A DNA stretch of 23,418 nucleotides from Clostridia bacterium (lineage in GTDB: Bacteria; Bacillota; Clostridia; Christensenellales; Aristaeellaceae): contig CAAEUQ010000064.1 in the NCBI GenBank assembly GCA_900759005.1, positions 1 to 23,418 of the forward strand. Direction: 5' to 3'. Each line of letters opens with the position of its first letter. The first letter of the stretch is position 1. Below, piece by piece: positions 6,090 through 13,453 of the stretch. Both the position numbers and the translations under genes were made by a program. The notes under the pieces are model-generated. The model saw nothing but the letters and a program-made list of their open reading frames with translations. It was not told the DNA's origin and ran no database searches.

Positions 6090-7634
6090 TTGGCAACCGA
6101 ACAAAATGTGCGAGTGGACGAAGTTGCCGTCGAGATGCGCAATATCGTGAAGAAATTCGGCGATTTTACGGCGAACGACGGCATCAATCTGGTGGTACAC
6201 AAGGGCGAGATTCACGCGATTCTCGGCGAAAACGGCGCGGGAAAGTCGACACTGATGAATCAGCTGTACGGAATGTACACGCCGACCAGCGGTGAGATCC
6301 TGATCGGCGGCGAGCCGACCGTGATCGACAGCCCGAAGACCGCCATTGCAAAGGACATAGGCATGGTCCATCAGCACTTTATGCTGGTGCAGCCCTTCAC
6401 GATTACGGAAAACATTGTTCTGGGCATGGAGCCGTGCAACGGAATCAAGCTCGATATGAAGAAAGCACGCGAGAGCGTGCTCGAGATTTCGAAGCGCTAT
6501 CAGCTTTCCATTGATCCGGATGCGAAGATCGAGGACATTTCCGTCGGAATGCAACAGCGAGTCGAAATTCTGAAGGCGCTTTACCGCGGCGCGGAAACGC
6601 TGATTCTCGACGAGCCGACCGCGTCGCTGACCCCACAGGAGATCGTCGAACTGATTGACATCATGCATAACCTGACCGCGGACGGCAAATCGATCATCCT
6701 GATTACGCACAAGCTGCGCGAAATCAAGGAGGCAGCGGATTACTGCACGATCATTCGTCTGGGCAAATACATCGGTACCGTCAAGGTTTCCGACGTGGAC
6801 GAGAACACCCTTGCGAGCATGATGGTCGGCAGAAACGTGAATTTCAACGTTGAGAAGCCGGAAATGGAGCCCGGCGAGGTCGTGCTGGAAATCAAGGATC
6901 TGCACGGCGTGGACTATCGCGGCGTTGAAATCCTGAAGGGATTGAGTCTGAACGTTCGCCGCGGCGAAATTCTGGGTATCGCCGGCATTGACGGCAACGG
7001 TCAGACCGAGCTTGCCGAAATCATTACCGGCCTTCGCAAGGCGACGAAGGGCGAAGTGCTCGTCGGCGGCTACGACGTGTGCAACAAACCGCCGCGCGTG
7101 GGCTTTGAGCACGGCGTTTCGAGCATTCCCGCCGATCGCCAGAAGCACGGACTGGTGCTTGAATTCAGCGTCGCGGAGAATATGATTCTTCAGAATTACG
7201 CCGAACCGGAATTCTCGCATCATGGCATTCTCAATAAGGAGAACATTCTGAAATACGCGTCCGATGCGGTGGAAAAATACGACATTCGTCCGCGCGGCTG
7301 CGCGCTTCGTCCTGCCGGAACACTTTCGGGCGGCAATCAGCAGAAGGTGATCATCGCGCGCGAGGTTAACAACAACAAGGATCTCCTGATTGCATTCAAC
7401 CCGACGCGCGGTCTGGACGTCGGCGCGATCGAATACGTCCATCGGTATCTGGTGGAGCAGCGCAATAAGGGCAAGGCGGTTTTGCTGATTTCGTTCGAAC
7501 TGGACGAGATTATCAGCCTGTCCGACCGGATCGACACGATTTTCGACGGCAAAATCGTCGGCAGTATGTCGGGCAAGGACGCGGACGAGAACACGCTGGG
7601 TCTGATGATGGCGGGAGGTAAGCGGAATGGATAA
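6090..7634 (+). CDS. Nucleoside-type ABC transporter ATPase, double ABC domain (TTG start)
   Basis: A 514-residue cytoplasmic ATPase of the RbsA/NupO (YufO) type with two fused ABC domains, energising the two permeases downstream. Domain 1 has an intact Walker A (GENGAGKST, about 46-54), signature SVGMQQR (about 151), Walker B LILDEP (about 171-176) and switch His207 (ITHK). Domain 2 is degenerate, as usual in this family: GIDGNGQTE in place of Walker A (about 299-307), a good signature LSGGNQQK (about 411-418), and a Walker B in which the catalytic Glu is Asn (IAFNPTRGLD). I start at TTG 6090 because AAAGGAGGG lies 6 nt before it; a GTG at 6063 is in frame but would place that site inside the gene. 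It follows yjjW by 40 nt with no terminator between. Confidence 0.93.
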   Translation: MATEQNVRVDEVAVEMRNIVKKFGDFTANDGINLVVHKGEIHAILGENGAGKSTLMNQLYGMYTPTSGEILIGGEPTVIDSPKTAIAKDIGMVHQHFMLVQPFTITENIVLGMEPCNGIKLDMKKARESVLEISKRYQLSIDPDAKIEDISVGMQQRVEILKALYRGAETLILDEPTASLTPQEIVELIDIMHNLTADGKSIILITHKLREIKEAADYCTIIRLGKYIGTVKVSDVDENTLASMMVGRNVNFNVEKPEMEPGEVVLEIKDLHGVDYRGVEILKGLSLNVRRGEILGIAGIDGNGQTELAEIITGLRKATKGEVLVGGYDVCNKPPRVGFEHGVSSIPADRQKHGLVLEFSVAENMILQNYAEPEFSHHGILNKENILKYASDAVEKYDIRPRGCALRPAGTLSGGNQQKVIIAREVNNNKDLLIAFNPTRGLDVGAIEYVHRYLVEQRNKGKAVLLISFELDEIISLSDRIDTIFDGKIVGSMSGKDADENTLGLMMAGGKRNG

Positions 7635-8730
7635 AAAAACGAGTGCAAAGCGGTTCGACGCCGCAGAATTCTTTAATAAAATCCTCGGCAGTCGCTTTCT
7701 CCTGACGATCTTTTCCATCGTTATTTCGTTCGTAGTCGGCGCGGCGTTCATGCTGATCATCGGCATCAATCCGCTGGTCGCGTATGAAAAGCTGATTACC
7801 GGCGCGCTCGGCAAGCCGAAATTCATCAGCTACTGCGTCGTTTACGCAACGCCGCTGATCTTTACCGGCCTTGCGGTCGCGTTCTCGTTCAGAACCGGTG
7901 TGTTCAATATCGGCGCGGAAGGTCAGTTCGTCGTCGGCAGCATGGCGGCGTGCGTGGTTGGCATTCTGGTGCCCGCGCCGTCGTATCTGCTGATTCCGCT
8001 GTGCTTCATCGCCGCAGCGGTCGCCGGTGCGCTGTGGGGCGTGATCGTAGGGCTTTTGAAGACGAAATTCGGCATCAACGAAGTTCTTTCCATGATCATG
8101 TTCAACTGGATTGCGTATTACCTGTCGAACTATATCGCGGAGCTGCCCGGTATCAACGCGGGCGGCGGCGTGGATGCGACGCAGGACGTGGTTGCCGGCG
8201 CGATGATCACGCTTCCGCAGAGCTGGATTCAATCCATGAGCCTGTGCAAGGATGCAAACTGGGGCATTTTCGTCGCGATTCTGGTTATGATTGTCGTTTG
8301 GGTGATCATCGAAAAGACCACGACGGGCTATGAGCTCAAGGCGGTCGGCTTCAATCGCTCCGCGGCGGAATACGGCGGCATCAACGTCAATCGTTCGATT
8401 CTGCTGGCGCTGGCGATATCCGGCGCGCTCGCAGGCGTCGGCGGTGCGATGCAGCTGCTGGGCATGGGCAAGCGCATCAGCGTGTTCGCGGCGCAGGAGG
8501 GTTTCGGATTTCAGGGCATCAGCGTGGCGCTGATCGGCGGCTCGAATCCTCTCGGCGTGCTGTTTGCGGGCTTGTTCTATGGCATTCTGAAGTACGGCGG
8601 AACAAAGCTGAATCTGATCGGCGCGCCGTCCGAGGTAATCAATATCATTACCGGAACGGTCGTGTTCTTCATCGCGATTTCGCATGTGTTCCGCATCAAG
8701 GTGCGCAGAGGAGGCAAGAAGAATGGATAA
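7627..8730 (+). CDS. BMP/nucleoside ABC transporter permease 1 (NupP/YufP type)
   Basis: A 367-residue integral membrane protein of the branched-chain/ribose permease superfamily. After a basic N terminus there are about nine to ten hydrophobic helices. Family blocks include GLAVAFSFRTGVFNIGAEGQ (about 79-98), the cytoplasmic coupling loop TTTGYELKAVGFNRSAAEYGGI (about 234-255), and the following LALAISGALAGVGGAMQLLG. The ATG overlaps the ATPase stop by 8 nt and has GGGAGG before it. It is the longer of two permeases that should form a heterodimeric channel. The C terminus ends in a basic RRGGKKNG stretch. Confidence 0.92.
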   Translation: MDKKTSAKRFDAAEFFNKILGSRFLLTIFSIVISFVVGAAFMLIIGINPLVAYEKLITGALGKPKFISYCVVYATPLIFTGLAVAFSFRTGVFNIGAEGQFVVGSMAACVVGILVPAPSYLLIPLCFIAAAVAGALWGVIVGLLKTKFGINEVLSMIMFNWIAYYLSNYIAELPGINAGGGVDATQDVVAGAMITLPQSWIQSMSLCKDANWGIFVAILVMIVVWVIIEKTTTGYELKAVGFNRSAAEYGGINVNRSILLALAISGALAGVGGAMQLLGMGKRISVFAAQEGFGFQGISVALIGGSNPLGVLFAGLFYGILKYGGTKLNLIGAPSEVINIITGTVVFFIAISHVFRIKVRRGGKKNG

Positions 8731-9667
8731 TTTGCTCAACGGTCTGGGAATCATCCTCTATACGACGCTTCTTTATACACCTCCGCTCCTGTTCGCGGCG
8801 CTCGGCTCGTGCTTTTCAGAAAACAGCGGCGTGGTCAACATCGGCATCGAGGGCATGATGACCATCGGCGCGTTTGTGGGCGCGACGGTTGCTCATTATA
8901 CATCGCTGCCGTGGATTTCATTCCTGTGCGGCGGACTGGCGGGCGCGATTTTCGGTGCGCTGCATGCATGGGCGACGGTCAAATTGAATGCCGACCAGAC
9001 CATTTCCGGCACGGCAATCAATTTCCTCGCGCCGGGCGTGGCGATTCTGCTGGCGCGCGCACTGTTCAATTCGTCCGATACGGTTCCGCTGGGGACGGAG
9101 CAGAAGATTCCGCTTTTGCTGAATGGTGCGTTCCCGACGAACAGCGCGTGGGGCAATTTCCTGAAGAACACGTTTACGAATTATGCAACGACTTACCTCG
9201 TATTCATTGCGGTGCTGTTCGTCTGGTTCGTATTCTATAAGACGCGCTTCGGTTTGCGCCTGCGCGCGTGCGGCGAGCATCCGGCGGCGTGCGATACGCT
9301 GGGCATCAACGTGCTGGGCATTCGCTTCTTCTCGGTGTGCATGTCCGGCTTCCTCGCAGGACTCGGCGGCGCGTCGGTCACAATGGCGACGATGAACCAG
9401 TTCCGCCCGACGTCGATCGTCGGTCAGGGCTTTATCGCAATCGCGGCGGTTATCTTCGGCAAATTCAAGCCGCAGGGCGCGATGCTTGCGTGCCTGCTGT
9501 TCGGATTGTGTTCGGGTCTAAAGATCGTACTCGGGGCAAAGAACACGATTTCGCCGCAGTTGATTTCGATGATTCCGTTCGTCGTAACGATTATTGTGCT
9601 GGTTCTGTTCGTCGGTCGCTCCCATGTGCCGGCGGCGAACGGCAAACCGTATGTGAAATCCAAATAA
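8723..9667 (+). CDS. BMP/nucleoside ABC transporter permease 2 (NupQ/YufQ type)
   Basis: A 314-residue permease paralogous to the one upstream. It shows FAALGSCFSENSGVVNIGIE (about 26-45), the coupling-loop block TRFGLRLRACGEHPAACDTLGI (about 173-194) and SGFLAGLGGA (about 207-216), with eight or more predicted membrane helices. The start is the ATG preceded by AGAGGAGG; it overlaps the stop of permease 1 by 8 nt. An in-frame ATG 13 codons earlier lacks a ribosome site. It is the last gene of the operon, followed directly by a strong terminator. Together with the ATPase and the separately transcribed binding protein, all parts of one importer are present. Confidence 0.92.
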   Translation: MDNLLNGLGIILYTTLLYTPPLLFAALGSCFSENSGVVNIGIEGMMTIGAFVGATVAHYTSLPWISFLCGGLAGAIFGALHAWATVKLNADQTISGTAINFLAPGVAILLARALFNSSDTVPLGTEQKIPLLLNGAFPTNSAWGNFLKNTFTNYATTYLVFIAVLFVWFVFYKTRFGLRLRACGEHPAACDTLGINVLGIRFFSVCMSGFLAGLGGASVTMATMNQFRPTSIVGQGFIAIAAVIFGKFKPQGAMLACLLFGLCSGLKIVLGAKNTISPQLISMIPFVVTIIVLVLFVGRSHVPAANGKPYVKSK

Positions 9668-9670
9668 TCA

Positions 9671-9709
9671 AAGCTCCGAATCGATCGCGCGAACGGTTCG
9701 GAGCTTTTT
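9671..9709 (+). terminator. Intrinsic terminator of the transporter operon
   Basis: AAGCTCCGAA (9671-9680) pairs perfectly with TTCGGAGCTT (9697-9706), and the stem runs into a T-tract (9705-9709). The stop codon of the convergent spoIIP gene begins at the end of the T-run. Confidence 0.88.
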
Positions 9710-10569
9710 CACGGCTTCATTTCGAGAAGCTCCGGATCGCTTTGTTCAATCAGGAGAAGCTCGAGTGCGTCCGCGAGCGGCGGGATCGATGAAAGCGCCT
9801 CGGCAAGCGTATTCTGATTGTGCCCGACCTCGACGAGAATGTTGAATCCACCGATGTTCTGATTGTATCGCCCGTCCTTTACTAGCACATCCTTGCAAAG
9901 CCCGGGTGAAACGAGGTTGATTTCATAGGTGAGCGCGCGAGCGAACGCGAGATTTTCCGCGTAATGCGGCTTTACGGTAAAGCCTTTGCCGTTCCCAACG
10001 AGCAGCATCAGACGCGCAGTCTGCGACTGACCATTTATAATCGGTTTCGGATCAACGCCTTCGATGTACGCGTCGCGGTGAAGATCGATGTAAAGATCAA
10101 ATGTACGATCATAATTCTCCAAGGTTTCGAGCGATCGGGTATACGCGGTCATCATGTCGTTCTGCTCATGATCGGTCGTATCGTGAACGACCTCGAAGCC
10201 GCGATTGGTAAGCGCAGCCGCGAGCTCGTCGCCCACGCGTACAACGCTGTGCGTTTCGTCCAGCGTCCGCCACGCTTCAACGGCGATGTATTCGTCCTCG
10301 GCAACCTGCCGGTAGGCTTCGTGCGTGTGCGTGTGATAAATCAGAACCGACGGCTTTTCTTTGGATGGAATCGAGGCAAAGACTGGATTGGTCTTTGCCT
10401 CGGCGGTACGCTCCGGAGAAATCTCCACCACCGCGGAATTCGTTTGAACGCCGGGCGAATCTTTGGTTAGAAGACTGCTCAAAACGATTCCGCCTACGAC
10501 CAGCGCCAGCACAATCGCGGCGATTGCGATCAGCAGCTGCGAACCTTTGATAACCTTGAAACGTACCAT
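9709..10569 (-). CDS. spoIIP: Stage II sporulation protein P family (SpoIIP), peptidoglycan hydrolase
   Basis: A 286-residue single-pass membrane protein. SpoIIP works with SpoIID and SpoIIM in forespore engulfment, cutting peptide cross-links and glycan. A transmembrane helix (about 11-33) is followed by the SpoIIP catalytic region. Visible motifs are VLIYHTHTHEAY (His79, His81, His83), VGDELAAAL (about 112-120), HDTTDHE (129-135), IDLHRDA (His164, Asp166) and GFNILVEVGHNQNT (Glu247), which fit the metal-binding amidase core. At 286 residues it is shorter than B. subtilis SpoIIP, with a reduced linker. The start uses GGAGGTGG just before the ATG. No gpr, spoIID or spoIIM gene lies beside it. 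A vegetative cell-wall role cannot be excluded, but the family assignment is firm. Confidence 0.9.
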   Translation of the reverse strand: MVRFKVIKGSQLLIAIAAIVLALVVGGIVLSSLLTKDSPGVQTNSAVVEISPERTAEAKTNPVFASIPSKEKPSVLIYHTHTHEAYRQVAEDEYIAVEAWRTLDETHSVVRVGDELAAALTNRGFEVVHDTTDHEQNDMMTAYTRSLETLENYDRTFDLYIDLHRDAYIEGVDPKPIINGQSQTARLMLLVGNGKGFTVKPHYAENLAFARALTYEINLVSPGLCKDVLVKDGRYNQNIGGFNILVEVGHNQNTLAEALSSIPPLADALELLLIEQSDPELLEMKP

Positions 10570-10606
10570 GCGACCACCTCCATTTAGCCTTGTAAAGCAT
10601 ATTCGT

Positions 10607-10628
10607 CCGCGCAATTAAAAATGCGCGG
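10607..10628. repeat. Inverted repeat in the spoIIP leader
   Basis: CCGCGCA (10607-10613) and TGCGCGG (10622-10628) form a perfect 7-bp stem around an A/T-only 8-base loop, about 40 bases ahead of the spoIIP start codon. It could be a regulator site or an mRNA leader hairpin. I could not identify a convincing sigma-F or sigma-E promoter around it. Confidence 0.45.
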
Positions 10629-10722
10629 GTGCAAATTAAACGTTCCGGAAAGCCAATGAACCCATTTTCATGACAAAATCGGCGCTTATTGCAGTAAAAA
10701 ATGCATAATTAGCGAAATATGC

Positions 10723-10751
10723 TTGCAAATTCGAACAAAATGGAGTATAAT
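10723..10751 (+). promoter_or_regulatory. Promoter of the rpiR-flavoprotein-nrdG operon
   Basis: TTGCAA (10723-10728), exactly 17 bp, and a perfect TATAAT (10746-10751). The spaced dyad GCATA / TATGC (10703-10707 and 10718-10722) borders the -35 and could be an autoregulatory site for the RpiR protein. The dyad is weak. Confidence 0.75.
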
Positions 10752-10783
10752 GGGCATCGGCATTAAACGAAATGGAGGCTAGT

Positions 10784-11650
10784 ATGGACAACGCGCAGGA
10801 GCTCATTCAGCGACTCAACCACAGCGGCAAAAAGCTCTCGAAGAGCCACCGCAGAATCGCTGAATGCATTGTGACACATTATGACAAAGTGGTTTTCATG
10901 ACTGCGTCGAAGTTGGGCGAATACGTGGGCGTTTCGGAATCGACTGTGGTTCGCTTTGCGGCGGCGCTCGGCTACAGCGGTTATCCGCAGCTGCAGAAGG
11001 CACTGCAGGAGCTGATTCGCCATCGACTGACCGCGTCGCAGCGCTTTGAAATGACGTCGGACATGGATCATGCGCAGGTGCTGAACAAGGTGCTCAAGGC
11101 GGACATTCAGAATATCCGTTCGACGCTGGACGAGCTGGACATCAACGCCTTCGAAACGGCGATTGAAATGATCATTCAGGCGCGAAATATCTACGTCATG
11201 GGTCTGCGCGCCTCCGCGCCGATCGCCGAATTTTTAGCCCATTACCTCAAATTTATATTCCCGAATGTGCGCGTCGTAACATCGGGCGTCAGCGACGTTT
11301 TCGAGCAGCTCGCGCGCATCGGAGAGGGCGACCTTCTGATCGGTCTTTCATTTCCGCGATATACGGCGCGCTCGATTGAAGCGATGGAATTTGCCCGTTC
11401 GCGCGGTGCGGAACTGATCGCGATTACCGACGGTCCGCTTTCGCCGCTGCATTCGACGGCGAATATCTGCTTGATGGCTAAGAGCGATATGTCCTCGTTC
11501 GTGGATTCGTTTGCCGCGCCGCTTTCGTTGATCAACGCACTGATCGTTGCACTCGGACAGCGCCGCCGCCACGAGGTTTCCGAATACTTCGCGGGCATGG
11601 AGCAGATCTGGGACAAATATGACGTTTACCTCGCGAAGACGGGAGAATGA
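10784..11650 (+). CDS. RpiR/MurR-family transcriptional regulator (HTH-SIS)
   Basis: A 288-residue regulator. The N-terminal helix-turn-helix of the RpiR type spans about 1-78 (LSKSHRRIAECI, then ASKLGEYVGVSESTVVRFAAALGYSGYPQLQ). A SIS sugar-phosphate-binding domain follows (about 122-255; IYVMGLRASAPIAEFLAHYL and LLIGLSFPRYTARSIEAMEFARSRGAELIAITDG). Members usually respond to phosphosugars. The ATG at 10784 is chosen because GGAGG sits 5 nt before it; the in-frame ATG at 10772 lies before that site. It is first in an operon, only one base ahead of the flavoprotein gene. The effector is unknown. Because it is close to a nucleoside importer, a pentose phosphate is an attractive guess, but that is inference. 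Confidence 0.9.
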   Translation: MDNAQELIQRLNHSGKKLSKSHRRIAECIVTHYDKVVFMTASKLGEYVGVSESTVVRFAAALGYSGYPQLQKALQELIRHRLTASQRFEMTSDMDHAQVLNKVLKADIQNIRSTLDELDINAFETAIEMIIQARNIYVMGLRASAPIAEFLAHYLKFIFPNVRVVTSGVSDVFEQLARIGEGDLLIGLSFPRYTARSIEAMEFARSRGAELIAITDGPLSPLHSTANICLMAKSDMSSFVDSFAAPLSLINALIVALGQRRRHEVSEYFAGMEQIWDKYDVYLAKTGE

Positions 11651-11651
11651 T

Positions 11652-12899
11652 ATGCCGAAGAAAATCATCGTAATCGGCGGCGGCGCTGCGGGAATGATGG
11701 CTGCGGTTTACGCCTCGCGTGCCGGAGCGGAGGTCGTTCTGCTCGAAAGGAATGAAAAGCTGGGCAAAAAGGTTTACATTACCGGAAAAGGACGCTGTAA
11801 CGTCACCAACGCAGCTGATCGGGAAGAGTTTCTGCGCCACGTGTTCCGCAATCCGCGGTTCTTGTATGCGTCGCTTGCGGAGCTGGATAATATCGGGCTC
11901 ATGCAGCTGATCGAAAGCGAGGGTGTTCCGCTCAAGACCGAGCGCGGCAATCGCGTGTTCCCTGAATCCGATCATTCAAGTGATATTATTCTCGCGCTCA
12001 AACGCGCGATGGAAAAAGGAAAGGTCGACGTGCGGCTGAACGCACGTGTTGAATCGCTGAAGATTCAGAATTCACGGATTGCCGGCGTAAACCTTGAATC
12101 GGGAGAGACACTGCCTGCCGACGCGGTTATTCTCGCGACCGGCGGCGCAAGCTATCCGTCCACCGGATCGACCGGCGACGGCTATCGATTTGCAGAAGAA
12201 GCGGGACATACCGTCGAAACGCCGAGACCGTCGCTCGTGCCAATCGAGACGCGCGAGAGCTGGCCGGCGAATCTGATGGGACTGACGCTCAAAAACGTGC
12301 GGCTGACTGCGTATGCAAATGTCAAAGGCAAGGAAAAGGCGATCTTTTCCGAAATGGGAGAGATGCTGTTTACACATTTCGGCATTTCAGGGCCGCTGGC
12401 GCTGACACTTTCGTGCCTGATGCCGGAGGATCCCGAATCCGTTCGGCTGGAGATCGATTTAAAGCCTGCGCTTGATGAAGCAACGCTGGACGCGCGCCTT
12501 GTGCGCGATTTTCGTGAGCTTTCCAGAAAACAGCTTGTTGCGGCGATGGACGGGCTCGTGCCGCATAATCTCGGCTTGCAGCTGTTGCTGCTTGCGCATT
12601 TATCCGCAACTGCGCCGATCAATGGCGTAACTGCCGAGCAGCGCAAAGCGCTGGTCAAACTTCTGAAGGCTGTACCGCTTACGCCGAAACGTCTGCGCGG
12701 CTTTGATGAAGCGATCATTACGCGCGGCGGCGTGAATGTGAAGGAAGTCAATCCAAAGACACTGGAATCCAAACGCGTCGAAGGACTGTATTTTGCGGGA
12801 GAGCTGCTCGATCTGGACGCGGCGACCGGCGGATACAATTTGCAAATCGCGTTTTCAACCGGCGCGCTTGCAGGAAAGAGCGCTGCGGAGCGCGAATAA
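11652..12899 (+). CDS. BaiN/HI0933 (YhiN)-family FAD-dependent oxidoreductase
   Basis: A 415-residue cytoplasmic flavoprotein. The FAD-binding Rossmann motif IIVIGGGAAGMMAAVYASRAG lies at 5-25 with LLERN closing the fold. Family blocks are GKKVYITGKGRCNVTN (about 38-53), ATGGASYPSTGSTGDGYRFA (about 157-176) and the C-terminal GLYFAGELLDLDAATGGYNLQIAFSTG (about 378-404), where Gly-Glu binds FAD. This family is often annotated as aminoacetone oxidase or BaiN-like; BaiN was reported to act in bile-acid dehydroxylation, but the family is broad and most members have no proven substrate, so I give no symbol. It starts one base after the rpiR stop, with GGGAG upstream. nrdG follows after 16 nt. Confidence 0.9.
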   Translation: MPKKIIVIGGGAAGMMAAVYASRAGAEVVLLERNEKLGKKVYITGKGRCNVTNAADREEFLRHVFRNPRFLYASLAELDNIGLMQLIESEGVPLKTERGNRVFPESDHSSDIILALKRAMEKGKVDVRLNARVESLKIQNSRIAGVNLESGETLPADAVILATGGASYPSTGSTGDGYRFAEEAGHTVETPRPSLVPIETRESWPANLMGLTLKNVRLTAYANVKGKEKAIFSEMGEMLFTHFGISGPLALTLSCLMPEDPESVRLEIDLKPALDEATLDARLVRDFRELSRKQLVAAMDGLVPHNLGLQLLLLAHLSATAPINGVTAEQRKALVKLLKAVPLTPKRLRGFDEAIITRGGVNVKEVNPKTLESKRVEGLYFAGELLDLDAATGGYNLQIAFSTGALAGKSAAERE

Positions 12900-12915
12900 A
12901 AAAGGGGGAGAGCGG

Positions 12916-13410
12916 ATGCGATTTCGTCTTGCGGGTGTGGTCAACGATTCGATCGTCGATGGTCCGGGATTGCGCCTTGCCGTGTTTGCACAGGGTTGTC
13001 CGCACCATTGCCCCGAATGCCATAACCCGCAATCCCATGATTTCGACGGCGGCGAATGGGGCGATACTGCCGAGATTCTGCGCATTGCCGAAGATAACTG
13101 TCTTCTCGACGGCATTACACTGACTGGCGGCGAGCCGTTTTGTCAGCCGGAAGCGTGCGCAGAGCTTGCACGCGGCGCACATGAGCTCGGGCTGAATGTA
13201 TGGGTATATACCGGATACCTGTTTGAAAATCTCCTGAACGGAACGGACGCGCAGCGCGAACTGCTTAAAAATGCGGATGTATTGGTCGATGGTCCTTTTC
13301 TGATCGCCCAGAAATCAATGGATGTGCGCTTTCGCGGCTCGAAGAACCAGCGCCTGATTGATGTACAGAAGAGCCTGAACGCCGGTCATGCAGTGGAATT
13401 GGAAGCATGA
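12916..13410 (+). CDS. nrdG: Anaerobic ribonucleotide reductase activating protein NrdG
   Basis: A 164-residue radical SAM activase of the compact NrdG type with no inserted ferredoxin domain. The motif GCPHHCPECHNPQ (Cys28, Cys32, Cys35) binds the SAM cluster, TLTGGEPFCQP (about 69-79) is the SAM-binding GGE segment, and the C terminus has the family block DVRFRGSKNQRLIDV. It installs the glycyl radical in NrdD, allowing dNTP synthesis without oxygen. The ATG is preceded by AAAGGGGGAG. Its expected partner nrdD is not adjacent and not in the window; a single terminator-like hairpin follows. Within 8 kb the genome therefore encodes activases for two different glycyl radical enzymes. Confidence 0.93.
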   Translation: MRFRLAGVVNDSIVDGPGLRLAVFAQGCPHHCPECHNPQSHDFDGGEWGDTAEILRIAEDNCLLDGITLTGGEPFCQPEACAELARGAHELGLNVWVYTGYLFENLLNGTDAQRELLKNADVLVDGPFLIAQKSMDVRFRGSKNQRLIDVQKSLNAGHAVELEA

Positions 13411-13414
13411 AAAT

Positions 13415-13441
13415 GCGCCGCCTGCTTAATGCAGGCGGCGC
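13415..13441. terminator. Bidirectional hairpin between nrdG and the PepSY gene
   Basis: GCGCCGCCTGC and GCAGGCGGCGC form a perfect 11-bp stem with a 5-nt loop (TTAAT). The T-tails are weak on both strands (GCTGTTT on plus, ATTTTC on minus). Its place between convergent stop codons supports a two-way terminator. Confidence 0.75.
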
Positions 13442-13453
13442 GCTGTTTATGGA

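Noticed and set aside
6087..7826. A 579-codon open frame on minus opposite the ATPase
   Set aside because: Shadow frame; the plus strand has all ABC motifs.
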